Part shown: piece by piece, positions 63,753 to 64,000 of the stretch
Position numbering within the stretch: position 1 is the first letter of the stretch
Layout: the number at the start of each line of letters is the position of its first letter
From: Sphingomonas glaciei
GTDB lineage: Bacteria > Pseudomonadota > Alphaproteobacteria > Sphingomonadales > Sphingomonadaceae
Direction of reading: 5' to 3'
Assembly (NCBI RefSeq): GCF_023380025.1
Contig: NZ_CP097253.1
Location: forward strand, 2,816,163-2,880,162
DNA: 64,000 nt
Translations under genes and position numbers: made by a program
The notes under the pieces: model-generated
Databases searched by the model: none
The model's input: only the letters and a program-made list of their open reading frames with translations
What the model was told of the DNA's origin: nothing

Positions 63753-63784
63753 AGGCCGCCGGATGCGAATCCGGCGGCCTTTTT
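63753..63784 (+). terminator. Intrinsic terminator of rpsT
   Basis: AGGCCGCCGGAT (63753-63764) and ATCCGGCGGCCT (63769-63780) form a perfect 12-bp stem with a GCGA tetraloop, followed by a run of T (63780-63784). Confidence 0.92.
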
Positions 63785-64000
63785 CGTTACGGGGAGAAAA
63801 CCTTTTTGTTTCCGCGATTCGCGAGTTGGCCCACTTAGCGCACAAGTCGAAAATCGCTGAAAACAGCCATAATTTTGGCTTCCTCTCACAAAGGCGTGTC
63901 AAGCGGCTTTATTTCACTTCGATGAAAAATTGGCGTTGTCAGACGCCCTCCCAATGCTCCAGAAAACCCCTCCGGCAGTGATTCCACTGGGGGGATCCAC
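63785..64000. other. AT-richer non-coding tail, possible dnaA upstream region
   Basis: About 215 nt without a convincing gene, noticeably less GC-rich than the rest. It contains the small palindrome CGCGATTCGCG (63813-63823). It is plausibly the promoter region of the next gene; dnaA is expected from the common rpsT-dnaA order, but nothing in the window proves this. No clear DnaA box (TTATCCACA) was seen. Confidence 0.4.

Overview
The window is 64 kb of GC-rich chromosome from an alphaproteobacterium, most likely a member of the Sphingomonadaceae. The evidence is indirect: a C4-pathway 5-aminolevulinate synthase, a Caulobacter/sphingomonad-style cpa/tad pilus block, frequent GTG and TTG starts, many 1-4 nt gene overlaps, a short palindromic repeat of the kind scattered in sphingomonad genomes, and the mutM-rpsT order at the right edge. 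No transposase, integrase, phage gene or CRISPR array was seen. This is core chromosome with a few accessory patches.

Left part (1-12 kb): cysE and a DUF2794 gene; a membrane protein whose start region is covered by a 12-bp perfect inverted repeat; a glycine-zipper protein; an SRAP (YedK/HMCES-like) gene; a Lys-rich small protein; rsmD. Then follows an unusual cluster of three TraB/GumN-family genes (4332-8572) surrounding a three-gene cassette of an XRE regulator and two membrane proteins. glyQ-glyS come next.

12-24 kb: a tad/cpa pilus operon read leftward (cpaB, cpaC, cpaD, cpaE, tadB, tadC). It lacks cpaF, the pilin and the prepilin peptidase at this locus. It is followed by a FAD oxidoreductase, rnhA, ispH, a lipoprotein, and a PAP2/vanadium-haloperoxidase-like protein.

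24-31 kb: a tandem glycine riboswitch and the glycine cleavage operon gcvT-gcvH-(methyltransferase)-gcvPA-gcvPB. Three further small genes (a CcdC-like membrane protein, an ABA4-like DUF4281 protein, DUF938) follow with almost no spacing.

31-43 kb: a mixed region with PAP2 phosphatase, two PilZ genes, a double retropepsin-like protein, a VIT-family transporter, tRNA-Lys, folK, family 4/5 uracil-DNA glycosylase, GNAT, an AI-2E/PerM permease, three unrecognised genes with locally atypical codon use, an aldo/keto reductase, aguA-aguB (agmatine to putrescine), and rpsD.

43-64 kb: mostly housekeeping. rpiB-glyA-nrdR-trmJ; hemA; murI facing plsY-dprA-(membrane protein)-topA; a tightly overlapping coaBC-dut-moeB/thiF operon; a YghU-like GST; a large DUF305/beta-propeller fusion; ubiE-ubiB; mutM; rpsT with promoter and strong terminator; then about 215 nt of AT-richer non-coding DNA to the edge.

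No wholly new system can be proven from sequence alone. The observations most worth following are: the TraB/GumN triplet with its XRE cassette; a REP-like palindrome inserted in frame in the CoaC-CoaB linker; the operator-like palindrome over a start region; a TTGACC-N17-TAGGGG promoter shared by translation genes; the methyltransferase inside the riboswitch-controlled gcv operon; and the tad locus without its motor ATPase.
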